Notes: generated from the sequence alone by a model not told the origin. Counted from the first letter of the stretch, positions 1 through 11,108 are shown. The stretch: 64,000 bases of DNA from Bilabrum cf. latius (GCA_965178125.1 OZ237743.1:310001-374000), one strand, 5' to 3'. A program made the numbers and translations.

Positions 1-1
1 A

Positions 2-1468
2 GCCGGCCACCAGGAGGAGTGGCGGGTGCCAAGAGTCGTTGGAGCGCATCCAAACATCGTGGCAGTGAGGCACTCCTTCTTTGGTAGCTCCATGGCTTTG
101 GTTCCATGGGCAGGCGATTTTCTCATGTTTGGAGCTGTGGCGCGACGCACTACCTGGCTCGTCATGCCATTGTATCCCACCAGTCTGTAGTCCAGTACGA
201 AGAAAGTGCCTTGTTCTGGCCAGCGGGAGGCTGCGCTTTGGTTGCTGCAAGCGCTGCAAGCAACTCAGCACATGTTTCGCCGGGGGGCCGTCCATCGTGA
301 CATCAAGGCAGACAACTTTTTCCTAGCAGGGGATGGTCGTCTGGTGCTGGGCGATTTCGGGGCGGGCTGCCTTCTTTTCTACGGTGGACGAGCAGACGCG
401 TTGGAGCTAGAGTACCAGGAGCACCAGAGAGAGCAGGCGCTGGACCACGCAGCTGCAACGGGGGCAGGATCTGTGGCTTTCGATGAAGCCGGCAGGACAG
501 AGAGTGGCGGTGCCGAGGAAGCGGTGAGTGAAAGTGCATCAGATGGCACTGCAGCAGAGGCGGAAGAACAGGCGTTGCCGGAAGTTTTCGAAGGTGCTGG
601 AGAGGACGCCCTAGAGTTTCCATTCATGGTCTCTGTCACGAATTCTGGCGGCGCGTGGGACTGCCGAGCGCCTGAGCTGGTTGCAATGGGGCAACGGACG
701 CGACCGCTGAAGAAGGATTCGCACGGAAGGCCGCTCCGGACCTTGTCACAAGCCTACGAGATGGCGGATGCATGGGCCGCAGCAAAAACTGTGTGGATGC
801 TCCTTGCCAGCTCAGATTCTGCACAAACCTTTCCTAGCTCAGCGAAGCTGTACCGAAGCGAGGAGCTGCCAGCGCTTCCGAGCGCAGGACGGCAGCTTGA
901 GGCGATCCTTCGCGGGCTCCTGCAATCCAGGCCGAGCAATAGGCTTCGTCCAGAGGACGCAATCAGCGCACTGAAAGCTTTTCTCTACGGTCCAGGCACA
1001 CTGAAAGGCGTGGAGAGAGCCGCAGCGCCGGTTAGTTCCGTTCATACAGGTGTACTTTTGGCGCAACATGCCTCTGTACCGGCGGCCTCGGGTGCGGGTG
1101 CAGACAGCAGCGTCGGTGGTGCGCCAGATACGGCCTGGATGGTAGAGGAGGTTGAAGCACAGCTGCAGCTTTGCGCTGCTTTGGATGGCCCCGCAGGTAC
1201 CCATCGGGACGGTGCATCCAAGAGCATATGGTGGGGACTGGCCGGGCAGGCACGGTTTCTGCGGCTGCCCATAGGTGAGGATGCATACGACGCTTTTGGC
1301 TGGGGTGCGGCTCGGTGTGTCGACGGTGAGTCGAGCCTGTGGGACCGACAGATGAGGCGACAAACCCTGCTCAGAGGAGCGTGTCCCGCAGAGTCAGCAG
1401 CCGCTTTATCCAAGGACTGCAAGCAGCTGCTGGATGTCATCCGCAGGTATGCTCTTGGTGACTCGTGA
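2..1468 (+). CDS. PINK1-like serine/threonine protein kinase, 5' end outside window
   Basis: The frame is open from base 2 to a TGA at 1466-1468 if the single in-frame TAG (188-190) is read as Gln. It starts inside the kinase N-lobe (AHPNIVAVRHSFF). A hinge-like stretch (TTWLVMPLYPTSL) follows, then the catalytic loop HRDIKADN (Asp codon 299-301), the metal-binding DFG (LVLGDFGAG) and an APE-like element (CRAPELV). The spacing, the ADAWA motif, the tail LPALPSAGRQLEAILRGLL with SRPSNRLRPEDA, and the extension after the kinase fold are most like PINK1, the mitochondrial quality-control kinase. An acidic insert of about 80 residues lies between DFG and APE. It differs from the tandem array that follows and may be the unduplicated flank. 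The PINK1 assignment is from motif memory only; a Ser/Thr kinase is secure. Confidence 0.8.
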
Positions 1469-1500
1469 GTAACCAAGAGAACAACATGTCTAGTCCACTG

Positions 1501-1506
1501 AATAAA
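1501..1506 (+). promoter_or_regulatory. Putative polyadenylation signal AATAAA
   Basis: AATAAA lies 33 bases after the TGA of the kinase gene, a normal distance for a eukaryotic poly(A) signal. The rest of 1469-1608 shows no other feature I can support. Confidence 0.4.
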
Positions 1507-1608
1507 GCTTGACCTGAAGAGCGCAGCCTCGACAGGCTTGCGACAAGGCCGGCAAATATTGCATCATTCCATCGGACTCCAGCATGCTATCTGAGAAAGT
1601 TACTGGCA

Positions 1609-1810
1609 TCAATGCTCTATGGCATACAGTTCGGTCATTCGTTGCCGGGAACCCATACAGAGTGGTGACCTAGAGTAGCACTGGAGCCAAACGTCCACGC
1701 TCGGCCTACTAGACATTCGTGAGGCAATCCGGGGTCGGTAAACTTGTCCAATGCCGTCATTGCCGGCGGCGGCAGTCGCCACAAAACCGTAGCGCAACAG
1801 AATTTCGAAT
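1609..1810 (-). pseudogene. Subtilase gene fragment at a chimeric junction
   Basis: The - strand matches the middle of the subtilase genes of this array (compare 8680-8840), including the oxyanion-hole region (VATAAAGNDGIGQV) and the following TAG-containing stretch. It is cut at about 1806-1810, where the sequence passes into a SAM-tail gene. The subtilase copy reads CAGAATCTCGAAGG and the SAM-tail copy reads GCTGCCGAATCGAC, so the shared CGAA marks the join. No N-terminal half, catalytic Asp, His or Ser remains. This is a broken remnant of an earlier unit of the array. Confidence 0.7.
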
Positions 1811-2620
1811 CGACATGCCAAGGACAAGGAGCGACGAGGAAGAGACAGGGGCTGCACCCGTCCCACTGCCACCAGCAGCACCTACACCTGAAGAGGCGCC
1901 TTCGCTGCATCCATCATGCCCTGCAAGTGCCTCGCGAATCCCATGTGCAAGCGCTCTCGCTTCCTGACCCGCCATGCCACCGCCACCCGGCACTGCCTCG
2001 GGCATGGCAAACACAACCACCGCCGATGCCAGTCGCAGCACGTCGTCGCGAGAGGCACCGCGCAGGAGCTCTCCCAGCGGAACCATCTCCAGCAGTCCCG
2101 CGGCCGTGCCATCTGCCACCGACTGCAGCACGCTCGTGTCAGCGTCGATGGCAAGCGACAGGTCCTTGCGCAGAGGCGAGGCCGCCGGGCTCATCGCGAT
2201 CAATCGAGTGTGCTTGGCCTGCTTGATTGCCGCAGCCGTGAAGCCATCGCTCTTCCCCCCAGCATCCACGGCGCTGTCTGCCTGCAGGAGCAGACGGGAG
2301 GACGGCGGCGTGCTTCTCATCGCAGCCGAAGCACCGCTGCCTGCCACCAGCCGGAGAGAAACGTCGCGCAGGACGTGTGTTCCCGCCCCACACAGGTCCA
2401 CAGCCGCCCATCGCATGCTGCTGGTGACCTGATCATCGAGCTCGTCCGACTGCCGCCAATAAGCGGTAGACCCAGCTACCACGGACCACGACTCATGAAG
2501 CGCGCTGCACAGCCAAGTGGCAGCCCAAGCTTGACTCAGTCGGACTTTCGTGAGGCTCCGGATGAGCCAGTTCGTTTGTGTCAGAAACGAACTATTGCAG
2601 CAGGCTGCAGTTCTCGCCAA
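1757..2620 (-). pseudogene. Truncated SAM-tail family gene (unit 0)
   Basis: This is about 95% like the SAM-tail genes at 11682-12989, 22043-23338 and 34459-35754 as far as the residues VLGMSIR. The intact copies continue with QLQWWLLDSR, a Gly-Lys repeat and the SAM-like tail. Here the frame runs out of register into the subtilase fragment and ends at a TGA (1757-1759). The C-terminal third is lost, so function is unlikely. It lies head to head with LRR-A copy 1 (ATG at 2622), as in all units. Confidence 0.7.
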
Positions 2621-2621
2621 T

Positions 2622-4218
2622 ATGGTGTACTATATGATACAAGAATAGCGCATACCTGATGCCTATCGCAGCCCGTACAGAAGCATCACCTCAATGGTGA
2701 GGAGCCAAGCAAGTCGAATAGCATCGCGTCTCATACGCGGAGTAATAGCAAGTCTTGTACATGATAGTATTATGTCAGCATGTATACTTACTCAAGTCTC
2801 TGCAGGTTTCATCTGACGGCATGCACGAGAGCTACAAGGTAGGCAGGAACGATTTTGCTCCCGAATGCACGTCGTTTTGGCATTTCCTGTGGGCGATCAG
2901 GCAGGGGTACTCCAGCGCCACAATGCCTTCCGGGTCGGGCATGGCAGGCTTGAAGCAGCTGCTGGCGCAGCTGCCTTCGGATGGCATCCGGTTGAAGTCG
3001 CTGCGGCTGGTTGACGAGACGATCGATGTTTCGGTCGCCAGGTTGCTTTGCGAGATGGTATGTTTGGACGTGGAGGGTCATAGCTTGTCTTGCTTGCATC
3101 TGAAGGACTGCATGTGGAAGCCAGGCGCCATGGCAGCACTGGCTCCGTCGATGCTGCACTCGGGGAGGTCGAATCGTCTGGAAGCACTCCTCTTGCAGAG
3201 CACTTCTGGCAAGCAATCGGTGAAAGGAGCCCATCAGGATCTGTTCGAGTCGCTCGGATAGGTGCTAGGAGACTCGCGGTGCAGTCTGTACGCGTTGAGT
3301 CTGGTGGGCATGCTCGGGTGGGACTCTTGTTCTGGAACCACTCAAGGGCCAGCCTATGTTGGCCTGTATCGGCAGAATGCCCCGATAGCGAAAGGCATGC
3401 TGAGCAACAGAAGCATTCGGTATTTGTCAACTGGGGACTGCGTGGTGAACATAGAGCAGCTGGTCGCGTGGGCCGATGCTCTGGCCAAGCATCGCTGGTT
3501 GCGGCAGCTGCTGATTTCCTTCCGGCCACACTCGCCCCAAGAATTTGTCACCTTCGGGGGTCCTGTAGCTAGGATTGTGCGTGAGAGCGTGAGCATCAGG
3601 CACCTGATGCTATTTTACAGTGTTGAGAGGTATCGGCGGACTGAAACGCCACCATTGGACCTATTGCGGGCTGCAGTGAGGCAGAACAGAGCGCTGCTGT
3701 CGATGTCGATTGGATGGAACGGCAGTGAGTATCACCGAAGACTTCAGTAGTTCAATCGTCAGCATAACATGAATTTGGAGGCGGTGACGGCCAATCCGCG
3801 GATGGTGTTCTACGACTGGTGCACGTTAGTCACTACCTACAAGAATGAGTATGTAGAGCCTGTGATGTTGCCAAGGCTCCAGGAGTACCAGTCCAGGCAG
3901 TCCAGGCTGTGGGCCTTGGTGCAGCATAGGACCGCTGCGCAGGCTCACCGGGATGCAAGGCTAGTGTGGCGAGCTGCAGCAGGGGGCAGGCCTCTAGAGC
4001 TCGCGAAGCGACTGAGGCTGGGGGTGATGGCAGGTGGGGCGGAACGGCAAGTGCTTGTGTCAGGCAGATTATTAAACGCGGCGCAAGCAGCCGAGGCAGG
4101 TGGGCATAGGGAATGCGCTCTGCTGGTGCGCCGGTCAGTAGCGCGGGAGCTGAACCGACGGGCAGTGTATTTTGGCAAGTTGGGATGCGTGCCAGGGTGT
4201 TCCTGCCTGGTGCTGTGA
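2622..4218 (+). CDS. LRR-A copy 1: leucine-rich-repeat-like protein, two exons
   Basis: Exon 1 (2622-2696) begins with ATG and ends before GTGAGG. The predicted intron 2697-2805 ends in CTCTGCAG, and exon 2 runs 2806-4218 to TGA. Splicing keeps the frame and joins ITSM to VSSDGMHESY. The product has about 495 residues. The middle has repeats spaced like ribonuclease-inhibitor LRRs (LKSLRLVDETIDV, LSCLHLKDC, LEALLLQST, LYALSLVG). The C-terminal part has VFYDWCT, then an Arg/Ala-rich helical tail with repeated RLLNAAQAAEAGGHRECA-type segments. In-frame TAGs at 2646-2648, 3259-3261 and 3748-3750 are read as Gln. Function is unknown; the LRR pattern suggests protein binding. The intron is inferred from conservation among seven copies. 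Confidence 0.7.
2697..2805 (+). other. Predicted intron of LRR-A copy 1
   Basis: The 5' splice site is GTGAGG and the 3' site is TCTCTGCAG. In all seven LRR genes the codons on both sides align, while the sequence between differs strongly between LRR-A and LRR-B. The inferred introns are about 109-127 bases long and phase 0 in every copy. Confidence 0.65.
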
Positions 4219-4326
4219 GGCTGACCCGAATCATTTTAGATCCACGCAGCTTGACTACGGCCCAGCACACCTACATTTGCTTTAGTCGTCAGATCTCGGG
4301 TCGAGGCAGACTAGAAGCTGCTGCGG

Positions 4327-4770
4327 TTGCTGTTTGGTAAGAGTGTAGTCAAGCGGGCCATCGCACTCGGGAGAGAATGCAAGCTGGCCATGCCAATTAC
4401 TGACCGTGACGAGGCGGGCTTGAAGCTGGTTAATCCCCAGCTGCGGACCAAGCTGACGACAGGGGGGCATAGGACCTCAAAAAAGAGAGGAGCCATACAT
4501 GTTCGACGCCCAGGTGTGGCAATGTAGGGCACGGAATCGTTTGTGACAGCGGCTACAGTTCCAGACGGTGTCCACCACCCGACGATCGGAGCGAAGTAGA
4601 GGTTCTGGATCAGAAGGGAGCTGGCGATGAAGTGGACACATGGATGGATAGTTGGTACAAGCACGTCGGCCGATCATTGCATGCAGTCCTTCCGGGTATC
4701 GCCGTGGAGAGGAGCAAAGGAGGACAGTGGGGACACAGACGTTCTGCTTGGCTAGCGCATCAGTGCCTGA
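4327..4770 (+). CDS. Conserved frame of unknown status between LRR-A and LRR-B
   Basis: A frame with TAG read as Gln (4525-4527, 4597-4599, 4753-4755) runs to TGA. Equivalent frames occur at 14688-15071 and 37437-37820, where a TGA ends the frame one codon after FRVSP. One of the TAGs (GCG AAG TAG AGG) is CAG in the copy at 14688, a swap that would be silent if TAG is Gln. The product (LFGKSVVKRAIALGREC at the start) matches nothing I know and has no ATG near its start. It could be a short gene, an untranslated tail or decaying sequence. The rest of 4219-5135 shows nothing else. Confidence 0.25.
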
Positions 4771-5135
4771 AGAAGTCATTGGACGAGCAGAGGCCAAAGA
4801 CATCGGGACATAGTTGAGGAAGAAGAAGGAGAGGAATATGGTTTGAGATACAATGCTAAAAGCAGAATGAAGTACGAGCTGCGACCTGCCACCGCGTCGG
4901 CCATTTCAGCCTCTGTTTGTCGGCGATCAGTATGTGCGACACAGGTGCAAGCGTCGACGGCATAGTACGCCGGCGGGGTCCAGCTCATGGGAATCTGAAT
5001 GCGACTTCGCTACAGCTTTTGACCTGTCATGGCCTAGCCCCCCACCCTGCATTGCTGGCAAATTGATTCTCCTTCTCAGATCTAGCTCTTTCAGAAATAT
5101 CTTTACAATTTTAGCGGTCTGCAGGCTTTGGCAGC

Positions 5136-6747
5136 ATGGTGGATTGCATTATACAGGAATGGCTACCACTCGATACCTATCGGAGCCCGTACAGAAGCAT
5201 CACCTCGATCGTGAGACGCCAGTTTCCGCCTCAAGTCGAACACGAACACTTTGCGAGAGAAGGAGCCCGCTGCACCGCATGCTTGCATGGGTTCCATTTC
5301 TTGATCTATAAGACAGTTGCCATTGCAATTTCTGCAGGTTTCATCTGACGGCATGCACGAGAGCTACAAGGTAGGCAGGAACGATTTTGCTCCCGAATGC
5401 CAATCCCTTCGGCAATTTCTGTGGGCGATCAGGCAGGGGTACTCCAGCGCCACAATGCCTTCCGGATCGGGCCTGGGAGGCTTGAAGCAGCTGCTGACGC
5501 TGCTGCCTTCGGATGGCATCCGGTTGAAGTCGCTGCGGCTGGTTGACGAGACGATCGATGTGCCGACAGCCAGGTTGCTTTGCGAGATGGTATGTTTGGA
5601 CGTGGAGGGTCATGGCTTGTCTTGCTTGCATCTGAAGGACTGCATGTGGAAGCCAGGCGCCATGGCAGCACTGGCTCCGTCGATGCTGCACTCGGGGAGG
5701 TCGAATCGTCTGGAAGCACTCCTCTTGCAGAGCACTGGCAAGCAATCGGTGAAAGGAGCCCATCAGGATCTGTTCGAGTCGCTCGGGTAGGTGCTAGGAG
5801 ACTCGCGGTGCAGCTTGTATGCGCTGAGTCTGGTGGGCATGCTCGGATGGAGTCACCCCTATGGTCCGGTTGAAGGTGTGGACTGGACTTGCATGTATCG
5901 GCGCAATGCCTTGGTGGCCAGGGGCATGCTGAGCAACACAAGCATTCGGTATTTGTCGACTGGGGACTGCGTAGTTGATACAGAGCAGCTGGTCGCGTGG
6001 GCCGATGCTCTGGCCACGAGCTATTCCTTGCGGCAGCTTCTTGTGTCGTTTCATCCTGTGACGAACGAAGCCCGCATTGCGCTCGGTGCACCAGTGGCAA
6101 GGATCGTGCGTGAGAACGTGAGCATCAGGCACCTGATATTGTTGTACGACATGGAGGACAAATGGGCGACGGTGCCGCCTCCGTTGGACCTGCTGCGGGC
6201 AGCAATCAAATAGAACAGAGCGCTGCTATCGGTATCGGTCGGATGTGATGGATGCGAGTTCTACGACAGTAGGAAAGTTTTTTATACAGAGCACGACAAG
6301 AATCTGGATGCCATTGCGATGAATTTCCGGGTCGTGTTTTACGACTGGTGCACGCGATCGATGACATTCAAGAACGAGAATGTCGAGCCTGTGATGTTGC
6401 CGAGACTCCAGGAGTACCAGTCCAGGCAGTCCAGGCTGTGGGCCTTGGTACAGCATAGGACCGCTGCGCAGGCTCACCGGGATGCAAGGCTAGTGTTGCG
6501 AGCTGCAGCGGAGGGCAGGCCCCTAGAGTTGGCGAAACGATTGCGGCTCGGGGTGATGGCAGGTGGCGCGGAACGGCAAGTGCTTGTATCAGGCAGCTTG
6601 CTAGACGCGGGGCAAGCGGCCGAGGCAGGCGGGCATAGGGAATGCGCTGTGCTAGTGCGCCGGTCGGTAGCGCGAGAGGTGAACCGAAGGACCATTCATC
6701 GTGGCCTGACAGAAGGTATGCCGACGTGGTCGTGCCTGATGTCTTAA
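5136..6747 (+). CDS. LRR-B copy 1: leucine-rich-repeat-like protein, two exons
   Basis: Exon 1 is 5136-5210 (ATG, MVDCIIQEWLPLDTYRSPYR), the predicted intron 5211-5337 (GTGAGA to CTGCAG) and exon 2 5338-6747, ending in TAA. The product has about 494 residues with the same layout as LRR-A: LRR-like middle, FYDWCT motif and Arg/Ala-rich tail. LRR-A and LRR-B are old tandem paralogues that share most of exon 2. The in-frame TAG at 6211-6213 falls where LRR-A has CAG (3682-3684) in the segment LLRAA(V/I)(R/K)-Q-NRALLS, which is direct evidence that TAG is Gln. The TAA end shows that TAA is still a stop in the host. It is convergent with the subtilase gene to its right. Confidence 0.7.
5211..5337 (+). 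other. Predicted intron of LRR-B copy 1
   Basis: GTGAGACGCC at the 5' side and ATTTCTGCAG at the 3' side. Removal joins TSI to VSSDGMHESY in frame. Without splicing, the exon 1 frame ends at a TGA just past the acceptor. Confidence 0.65.
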
Positions 6748-7052
6748 TGCATTGTCTGAGTCAAGTAAGAATGTGTGTTCGCTAACATTCCCACGTCTTG
6801 AGAGTGGAACAAGTAATCCGGATGTTTTACGATCAGATTCCAAAGAATCCGGGAAAGCATGCGTGCAAAAGCGGCTCTCATGGAGCGGTTTTGCTTGCGG
6901 GGTGTAATTCTTGACCCAACTATCACCAAAGAATACCCCATCCGCTGGTCGAGACCCATAGAACGAGCAAAAGGCCACCGGTTCACAACATACAACCACA
7001 TGGTCTCTGGGTTTCAGTGCCACTGCGTGTTGCCGGGTCAGGCCAAAGCCTG

Positions 7053-10000
7053 TCAGGTGGCCTCCCTTTGCGCTAGCTAAGTGCTCGTTTGCCAAACAAG
7101 CTTGCCAGGCAGGTCTTCATCATCAGGTAAGTACACTCGGATGTACATCGTGTCAGTCACAGGAGACTTCACGAACCATCGGTTCAATCCACGTATGGCC
7201 TTGCAAGACTTGTGCCTGGACATAGGCTCCCCGCGAAGACCAGGCGTATCCTCCAGTGCTGCCCAGTGGGCCTTGAATGAGAAAGACTCAGGAGGATGGC
7301 GGAGATCGACAACGCTCTAACAGGAAGGGATCTGCACATTGAATGAAGAGAAGTGGCCTTTCTATTCTCCCGCCGACATCCACGGACAGTCATCGTACAG
7401 CTCCACAGCAGCCGCGATCTTGGGAGCTTCGGCCGGCTTGTCAGTTGTCGAGAGATAGCAGAGCCAGACGGACACCGTAGCGAATGCTTCAGATCGGAGG
7501 CCTCCTGGATTGCAATACACGTCACCGTTTCGCTGAGGAAATGCTGCTGTCGTGCTATGCTTCTGTTCCCGTGCGCGTGCTGTCGTACGGCCGCCAGCAG
7601 CAGCGCCTCCAGCACCAGTAGGCCAACCAGCAGCACGTTCAGCACCTCCAGCACCAGCACCAGCACCAGCACCAGCACCAGCACCAGCACCAGCACCAGC
7701 ACCAGCACCAGCACCAGCACCAGCACCAGCACCTGCAGACTACTCCATCTGCAAGTCACGAAACATGGCGTAGCTGAGCTCGACCGATACAATCACATCA
7801 CGGGTCTATAAGTTCAGAACTTTCTACGCGTTGCTTCGTGTAGAAGAAGTCGGGAGCCTAGGCAGACGTCCACTGATCCGTTCAGATCTCGCCTCGCGTG
7901 AGTCGACGAGTTCAGTGCGCAACAATGGGCGATATTCCGAACCGAGCAGGCCGCCAGAGCGTCCCCTTGCTGCCATTGGGTGACGGTCTTCAATGGCGGG
8001 CTTCAGGTACATCCGAAATAGCGGTGCATTCTCCGCAGCTACACAAATTCCACCCACAAGCTTCTAGAAGCAGCCGCAATGGCATGTCCTTAACAAGTCG
8101 TGGCAGCCTTGCCGCCCTGTGCTGCTCCCGGTTCGTGGACAGTATGCGCATCGCTTTGGAAGGAGGGATCCGGTCGGAATCGCCCATCCATCCATGGACT
8201 CGATATTGCCAAGAATTATCTTGCGAGTGCGCCCGGTGCACGTTAGCCGGAGTCTATCTGGAGCTGGGGTGTCGTCTTTCTTCATTAAAGGTTTGATTGG
8301 GGCAGCTAGTTTAGCATCGCGAGCGTTCGCCAGCAGAAGGTTGCGAGCGGGACCGCTGCCGGCTCGAACAGTCTGCAGGGCAGAAGCCATGATCGAAAGG
8401 GCCCTAGCAACCCTGGGGGCTGCAAACGATGTACCCTACGTAAAACGTGTCGGCCTGTCAACTGAGCACTCCGTGTCATCCACTGGATCCGGTGTAGCAC
8501 ATCCGCTGCCGCTGCACACTTCTGAAGGCTGAGGCGCCCTGGGCACAGTCGTGCATTTGAGCAACAGATCAGTTATGGACTCGCCGTGTGCGAACATATC
8601 GACGTAGTATCCCCAATCTGAGAAGCCAGACATGGGAATCTCCTCTCCTGCTTCGGTACGCCGGCTCAAGGTCTGCACGGAGCCCACACAGAGTGGTGAC
8701 CTAGAGTAGCACGGGAGCCAAACGTCCACGCTCGGCCTGCTAGACATTCGTGAAGCAATCCGGGGTCGCTTAACTTGTCCAATGCCGCCATTACCGGCGG
8801 CGGCAGTCGCCACAAAACCGTAGCGCAACAGAATCTCGAAGGATCTATCCACTTCTTTCATAGCCAGACCGTGAGACTGCACTTTCTCTCCAATGGAGAT
8901 CTAGACCACCCCGAGCACGGACTCCTCTCTATACGCGGACCCACGAGCGGCCCTGGTGACAGCCTGAATCCTCTGAGCCACCCTTTCGATCATTGCCAAG
9001 CCCCACCCAATGACGGATGCACGCCGCTCGGGTGTCGATAGGCACAGTCTGCTCCAGCACGACCCACTACCAGCAGGTAGCTCCAACTGATGGCCTTCGG
9101 CAGCGTCGGTCTCACCTTCGCTGAATATCGCGATTGGAACCACAATGGACTGAGTACCCCTAGCTGCTTCAGTTGCCACCACAGTGCCGTGGCTGTCGCG
9201 TTTGTCTCTTGGCGTATACGCCTTGTTCTCTCGGCCCGGTGTGTTCCAGAGTAGTCCCTCAACATCTGGCTGCCTCATGGCTGCACCTCGTGCCACTCGA
9301 CTCGTGGACCCTGGTACCACGTGCCCGCCCGCAATCGCGAAGATCTCTTCCTCCAGTCCAGTGAAGTCTCGTTTCTGCTGAAACTCATCATAGGAGTATA
9401 CGACCGCCGTATCCAGCACAAAAATCACCTGATTCAGCGCAAGTAGGCTTGAAGTAATGGGGAATTCGGTGGTTTCCTCACGAACGGCTTCATGTACACG
9501 CCACAGCGGACTCATAAAGGGCTGGCCAGCTGCGCTGTGGGATGGACCTGCTGCAGTACGAGAATCGTGGGCAGGGTCAGCACCACCGGGTACAGTGCCA
9601 CCGACTCTACCGGTAGTACCAGCCGCCACAGACGATCCTATCCCAGCGGTCCGTCCACCCGTCAGTGGACTTACCTATCTATGCACGCCATCAAGCAATG
9701 GAACACTCCCAGCCTTCGATGATGTCGCTGTCTGAATCAGATTGGTCCCTGCCTCGCTGTCTTTGCCTACAACAGGCGTTGAGTTCGGTTCCAGCTGCGT
9801 GCTCCCGAGACCAGAGCCGCTGCTGCACGGCGGCTCTGATGCGGTGCCGTTTGTACTCTCGGTCCCAACGGAGCATGCACAGCCAGAGCACGACTCCTCG
9901 CTGCCGCGCAGACCTGCCAGCTTCACGGGGTGGTCAGGGTAGTGCACGCGCACCAGCCCGCTCTTCACGATGAGTGCCTGCACCGTGGATCCCACACACG

Positions 10001-10805
10001 CTGCCATGCCGATGGACGACGGCTGTGGGATGAAGGCCCCGCTGGACATGCTGGCCTTGCCCAGCTGCTGGATGCCGCGCAGCACCTCTATCACGGCGCC
10101 AAGGCCAGCTACAGCCGGCTTGGGGGACGCGAGCTGGAAGGCGAGCTTGCGCCATGCGGTGTGAGCGAAGCTCCGGGGAGCTCCATGCTGGTCGTTGCGA
10201 TCCGGCCCGGGCGCGTAGCCGTTGATGTTGAGGTGCTGGATGTACTGCAGCCCGCCGTCCTGGGTCTCTGTGCCTCGGGCCAGTCGGTCGAGGTGGGCGG
10301 CGGCAGTAGCGAGGGCGGTCCTCTTGGCCTCTGCTGCCACGAGGCCCCACACCATCTCGGTGTCCGGGTGGCGGCTGCTGCTTGTCGCGAATGCCGAGGA
10401 CTGCAGAGCGGCCTGCACCTGGCACAGGGGCTTGAGGACAGGGGCGGCGTTGCCCGGCAGGCTGGTCATGGCAGCGAGCTTGCGGGCGCATCCAGCCGCG
10501 AAGCTCTGCAGGCCGAGCAGGTGAGCGGATGCACCGCTCGAGGTGGCGGCGCCGTCAGTGTGCTTGATGCCGATGATACCAGGAGCACCCGCGTGCTGCA
10601 GCTCATGCAGCGCTTCGATCAGCCCGCTCGCGGCGTCGTGCATGGCCTTGCCGACCTCTCTCGGGTCCATGTCCGTGACGAAGTCGACGAAGCGCTCCGC
10701 CGACAGCTCCTGTCCTTGATCCATCCAGTACATCATGTGCTTGCATTGATCATGCGCAGGCTGGGAGTCTGGCGCTGGAGGCGGATCGTGCTTGGATTTC
10801 CCCAT
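7053..10805 (-). CDS. Subtilisin-family (S8) serine protease-like protein, copy 1
   Basis: One frame of 1251 codons runs from ATG (10805) to TGA (7053-7055) if about ten TAGs are Gln. Residues 1-390 form an Ala-rich domain I do not recognise. The S8 domain follows: catalytic Asp about 465 (VIFVLDTAV), His about 539 (DSHGTVVA), oxyanion Asn about 672 (AAAGNGG) and Ser about 794 (QGTSFAAP). After it come an Ala-Gly repeat linker (7650-7735) and a C-terminal domain of about 190 residues (VELYDDCPW, NRWFVKSPVTDTMYIRVY) of unknown type. The TAG at 8901-8903 corresponds to CAA (27346-27348) in copy 3. The Ser sits right after a TAG-coded Gln. A possible signal-peptide exon lies upstream (10899-11108). 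The likely role is a secreted or vacuolar protease; its substrate is unknown. Confidence 0.8.
7650..7735 (+). repeat. (ACCAGC)n minisatellite inside subtilase copy 1
   Basis: About 14 near-perfect copies of a 6-base unit. On the coding (-) strand they read GCTGGT, an Ala-Gly linker between the protease domain and the C-terminal domain. The long Leu-Val and Ser-Thr frames here are shadows of this repeat. Confidence 0.85.
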
Positions 10806-10898
10806 TGTGAGAGGCTGCTGATTGTGGGTTCGCTCGGCGTTGGGGCCCGCGTCGTCTGCGATGAGAGCGAAGTCGGCGCAAGGATACGATGGATTACT

Positions 10899-11108
10899 TC
10901 ATATGATCAGCGAGCTAGTGAAGCAAGCCAATAATCTCTCACTGGCGTCTGACGGCATTGCGTCGAGCTTGGGATCAATAACCGACGGAGACTTCTTGAG
11001 CTCGGTTGTCCGAGTCCTGCGGCGCACTCGGTGGGCTCTTGATGGCAAGTCACCCAGAGCTAATGGCAACAGCACTGTGAGCAGACAAAGCGATGCCAGC
11101 GTGCGCAT
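10899..11108 (-). CDS. Signal-peptide-bearing short frame upstream of subtilase copy 1
   Basis: Starts MRTLASLCLLTVLLPLALGD, a clear N-terminal signal peptide with a basic n-region, a Leu-rich core and an Ala-x-Gly cleavage site, followed by an Arg-rich stretch. The frame ends in TGA (10899-10901). It is in the same reading frame as the subtilase, which begins 93 bases further on. It is conserved in three units (also 21260-21469 and 33676-33885). Best guess: the first exon of a secreted subtilase, with an intron that removes the TGA. I could not fix splice sites that preserve the frame. It may also be a separate 69-residue secreted peptide. Confidence 0.5.
   Translation of the reverse strand: MRTLASLCLLTVLLPLALGDLPSRAHRVRRRTRTTELKKSPSVIDPKLDAMPSDASERLLACFTSSLII

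Noticed and set aside
5136-5348. LRR-B first exon as a separate 70-residue gene
   Set aside because: The frame ends just past a good 3' splice site. All seven copies keep GTGAG and CTGCAG with matching codons on both sides, so an intron is the simpler reading.
6652-7095. 147-residue - strand frame between LRR-B and the subtilase
   Set aside because: It overlaps the convergent 3' ends in a different register, is present only because units are identical, and shows no domain.
7184-7811. Long frames of Leu-Val, Ser-Thr and Ala-Pro repeats on both strands (also 17545-18172)
   Set aside because: They are translations of the ACCAGC hexamer array in wrong registers. The subtilase frame with an Ala-Gly linker explains the sequence.
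9930-10934. 334-residue + strand frame opposite the subtilase (also 20291-21295 and 32572-33711)
   Set aside because: High-GC antisense shadow. The - strand is continuous with the S8 protease domain.
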